From assembly GCA_005789975.1 (NCBI GenBank), contig SXWC01000065.1, positions 1 to 14,295 of the forward strand: a stretch of DNA of 14,295 nucleotides, written 5' to 3'. Below, one piece after another: positions 12,778-14,295 of the stretch (its first letter is position 1; each line of letters begins with the position of its first letter). Position numbers and translations under genes: made by a program. Below the pieces are notes generated by a model. That model did not search any database and was not told the origin of the DNA. It saw only the letters and a list, made by a program, of their open reading frames with translations. The DNA comes from Planctomycetaceae bacterium. GTDB taxonomy: Bacteria; Planctomycetota; Planctomycetia; Pirellulales; UBA1268.

Positions 12778-14295
12778 ATGGTCGCTGCACTCTGCGGATT
12801 TCCCGCGCGGCCCCGCCTCCGGCCGCATGCCAGCCCGGCACCACGCCGCCGCTACGAGCGTCGCCGCCCCGAAAAGACTCCGCTCCACAAGATCGTGTCG
12901 GAGTATCTCGCGAGTTGGCTCGAGTGGCGTGACCAGGCGGAGCGGTCCGTGCCGGGCTACGTCGAGGAGGAACTCCGCGGCTATCTCGAGTGCGGCATCC
13001 TCTGCTTCGGGTTCGGCCGTGCTCTCTGCACGGGCTGCGGCCAGGGGTTTGTCATCGCGTTCTCGTGCAAGGGGCGCGGGGTGTGCCCATCCTGCAATGG
13101 CAGGCACATGGCGCAGACCGCCGCCCATCTCGTCGATCACGTCATCCCGCCGGTTCCTGTGCGACAGTGGGTGATCTCCGTGCCGAAGCGGCTGCGCTGC
13201 TTTCTCGCCAACCGCCCCGAGGCCGTCGCCGCCCTCACGAAGATCCTTCTTGCTGAGATCGAGCGGCTGCTGAGCGCTGCGGTAGGCGTGATGATTGACG
13301 CCGCCGCCCCCGCAGCCGCCCGCCCGCGGCTCGGCGCCATCTCCTTCTTGCACCGCTTCGGCTCAACGCTGAACCACCACGTGCATCTGCACGTGTGTGC
13401 AACCGACGGCGTCTTCATGCCGGCTGCCGACGACGCACGGTGCGACACCCCGCCGGTGTTCCTGCCGGCCCGACCGATCAACCAGGCCGATCTGGCCGCG
13501 CTCACCGAGCGGGTCCGCCGCCGCGTGATCCGCTGGTTCAGGCTCACTCGCCTGCTCGACACCGCTGCCGCCGCCGACATGCTCACGTGGGAGAACAGCG
13601 GGTTTTCAGTCGACGCCAGTGTGCGGATCACGCTCATCGACCGTGACGTGCCGAGCTACTTTCAGAGCTTGGAGCACCTGCTGCGGTATTGCGCCCGGCC
13701 ACCCTTCGCGCTCGAGCGGCTCTCCGTGAGCCGCGGTGCAGACGGCCAGATCGCTCGCATCCGCTACGTGCTGCCGAGACATAAGGCGGCCAACTGGGTC
13801 GGGCGGGGTCGTGGGCGCAAGTCCACGCGGCCGGGGGCCAATGGCGTGGTCGAGCTCTCGCCGGTGGAGTTTCTTGACCGGCTCGCCGACCTCGTGCCGC
13901 CGCCTCGGAAGCACAGGCATCGGTATCACGGGGTGTTTGCACCCAATCACAAGCTCAGGCCCGCCGTCACGGCGCTGGCTATCGGGAACATCGGCAAGCG
14001 GCGCGAGGCTCTGACCGGCGGGCATGCGGCCGGTGGGCATGCCGCGAAAGGCTGCTGCGACGCTCGTCAAAAGCCCCGCTCGCACGACACCTCGCGGATC
14101 GCCTGGGCCAAGCTCATGGCGCGGGTGGGGGAGGAGTTTCCACTGGAGTGCCCGAACTGCGGCGGCGACATCCGACTGATCGCGTTCATCACGGAGCCGG
14201 GGCCGATCCGGAAAATCCTCACGCATCTTGGCGAACCGCTTGAGCCACCGCCGGTGTCACCCGCTCGTGGACCGCCCACCGACTGGGGCGAGCTC
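12778..14295 (+). CDS. IS91-family (HUH) transposase, extends past window edge
   Basis: The frame is open from ATG 12778 to the last base, giving 506 residues with no stop. IS91 transposases move by rolling-circle replication of one strand. The N-terminal zinc-binding domain is clear: C72, C76, C84-TG-C87 and CKGRGVCPSC with C97, C103 and C106. The catalytic HUH motif is NHHVHLHV with His203-Leu-His205. A segment RYCARPPFALERL (Tyr304) is the likely nucleophile region; I do not see a second Tyr four residues on, as in the classic Y2 pair. YHGVFAPNHKLR (Tyr383) and the C-terminal Cys-pair segment CPNCGGDIRLIAFITEPGPIRKIL follow as usual. Only a short tail should lie outside. An in-frame TAG at 12733 limits the start. 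The C-terminal GGHAAGGHAAKG repeat is odd. The gene looks intact and potentially active. Confidence 0.92.
   Translation, partial: MVAALCGFPARPRLRPHASPAPRRRYERRRPEKTPLHKIVSEYLASWLEWRDQAERSVPGYVEEELRGYLECGILCFGFGRALCTGCGQGFVIAFSCKGRGVCPSCNGRHMAQTAAHLVDHVIPPVPVRQWVISVPKRLRCFLANRPEAVAALTKILLAEIERLLSAAVGVMIDAAAPAAARPRLGAISFLHRFGSTLNHHVHLHVCATDGVFMPAADDARCDTPPVFLPARPINQADLAALTERVRRRVIRWFRLTRLLDTAAAADMLTWENSGFSVDASVRITLIDRDVPSYFQSLEHLLRYCARPPFALERLSVSRGADGQIARIRYVLPRHKAANWVGRGRGRKSTRPGANGVVELSPVEFLDRLADLVPPPRKHRHRYHGVFAPNHKLRPAVTALAIGNIGKRREALTGGHAAGGHAAKGCCDARQKPRSHDTSRIAWAKLMARVGEEFPLECPNCGGDIRLIAFITEPGPIRKILTHLGEPLEPPPVSPARGPPTDWGEL

Noticed and set aside
12535..14178. Composite transposon formed by two inverted IS91 ends
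   Set aside because: The two segments differ at many positions and the left one is a frameshifted fragment without its own ends, so a mobile unit is not supported.

Overview
The window reads as chromosomal DNA of a planctomycete, probably in or near the Pirellulales. The evidence is high G+C, several proteins resembling families I know mainly from planctomycetes, few strong Shine-Dalgarno sites, and a large share of proteins with no assigned function. The lineage call comes from remembered family resemblance, not from a search.

Positions 1-4817 (minus strand): a gene for a single-pass membrane protein (cytoplasmic helical N-terminus, proline-rich linker, FecR-like and HEAT-like C-terminus) is followed by a compact run hpf, ptsN-type EIIA, ptsH (HPr) and ptsI (enzyme I, cut by the window edge). 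This is a phosphoryl relay without a sugar permease in view, linked to a ribosome hibernation factor. It looks like a regulatory PTS rather than a transport PTS.

Positions 5096-10120: ordinary planctomycete genes, mostly on the plus strand. They are a TPR protein, a divergent shikimate-dehydrogenase-fold protein lacking the catalytic lysine, a HEAT-repeat membrane protein (minus strand, divergent from its neighbour), a lipoate-protein ligase family protein, a small 89-aa protein and a degenerate family-2 glycosyltransferase. The leader of the 89-aa gene (about 8590-8710) holds nested long-range helices with a possible pseudoknot. It is the best candidate here for an undescribed structured RNA.

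Positions 10211-14295: tRNA-Arg(CCG), then accessory-DNA debris. Abutting the tRNA 3' end on the minus strand is a tyrosine-integrase remnant with two compensating frameshifts, joined to the N-terminus of a MazF/PemK-like toxin. Next is a membrane-anchored protein of unknown function whose C-terminus has been replaced in frame by an IS21 IstA fragment. A short inverted fragment of an IS91-type transposase follows, and then a near-complete IS91-family transposase that runs off the right edge. The tRNA end appears to be an integration and decay hot spot.

No complete new defence or biosynthetic system is visible.
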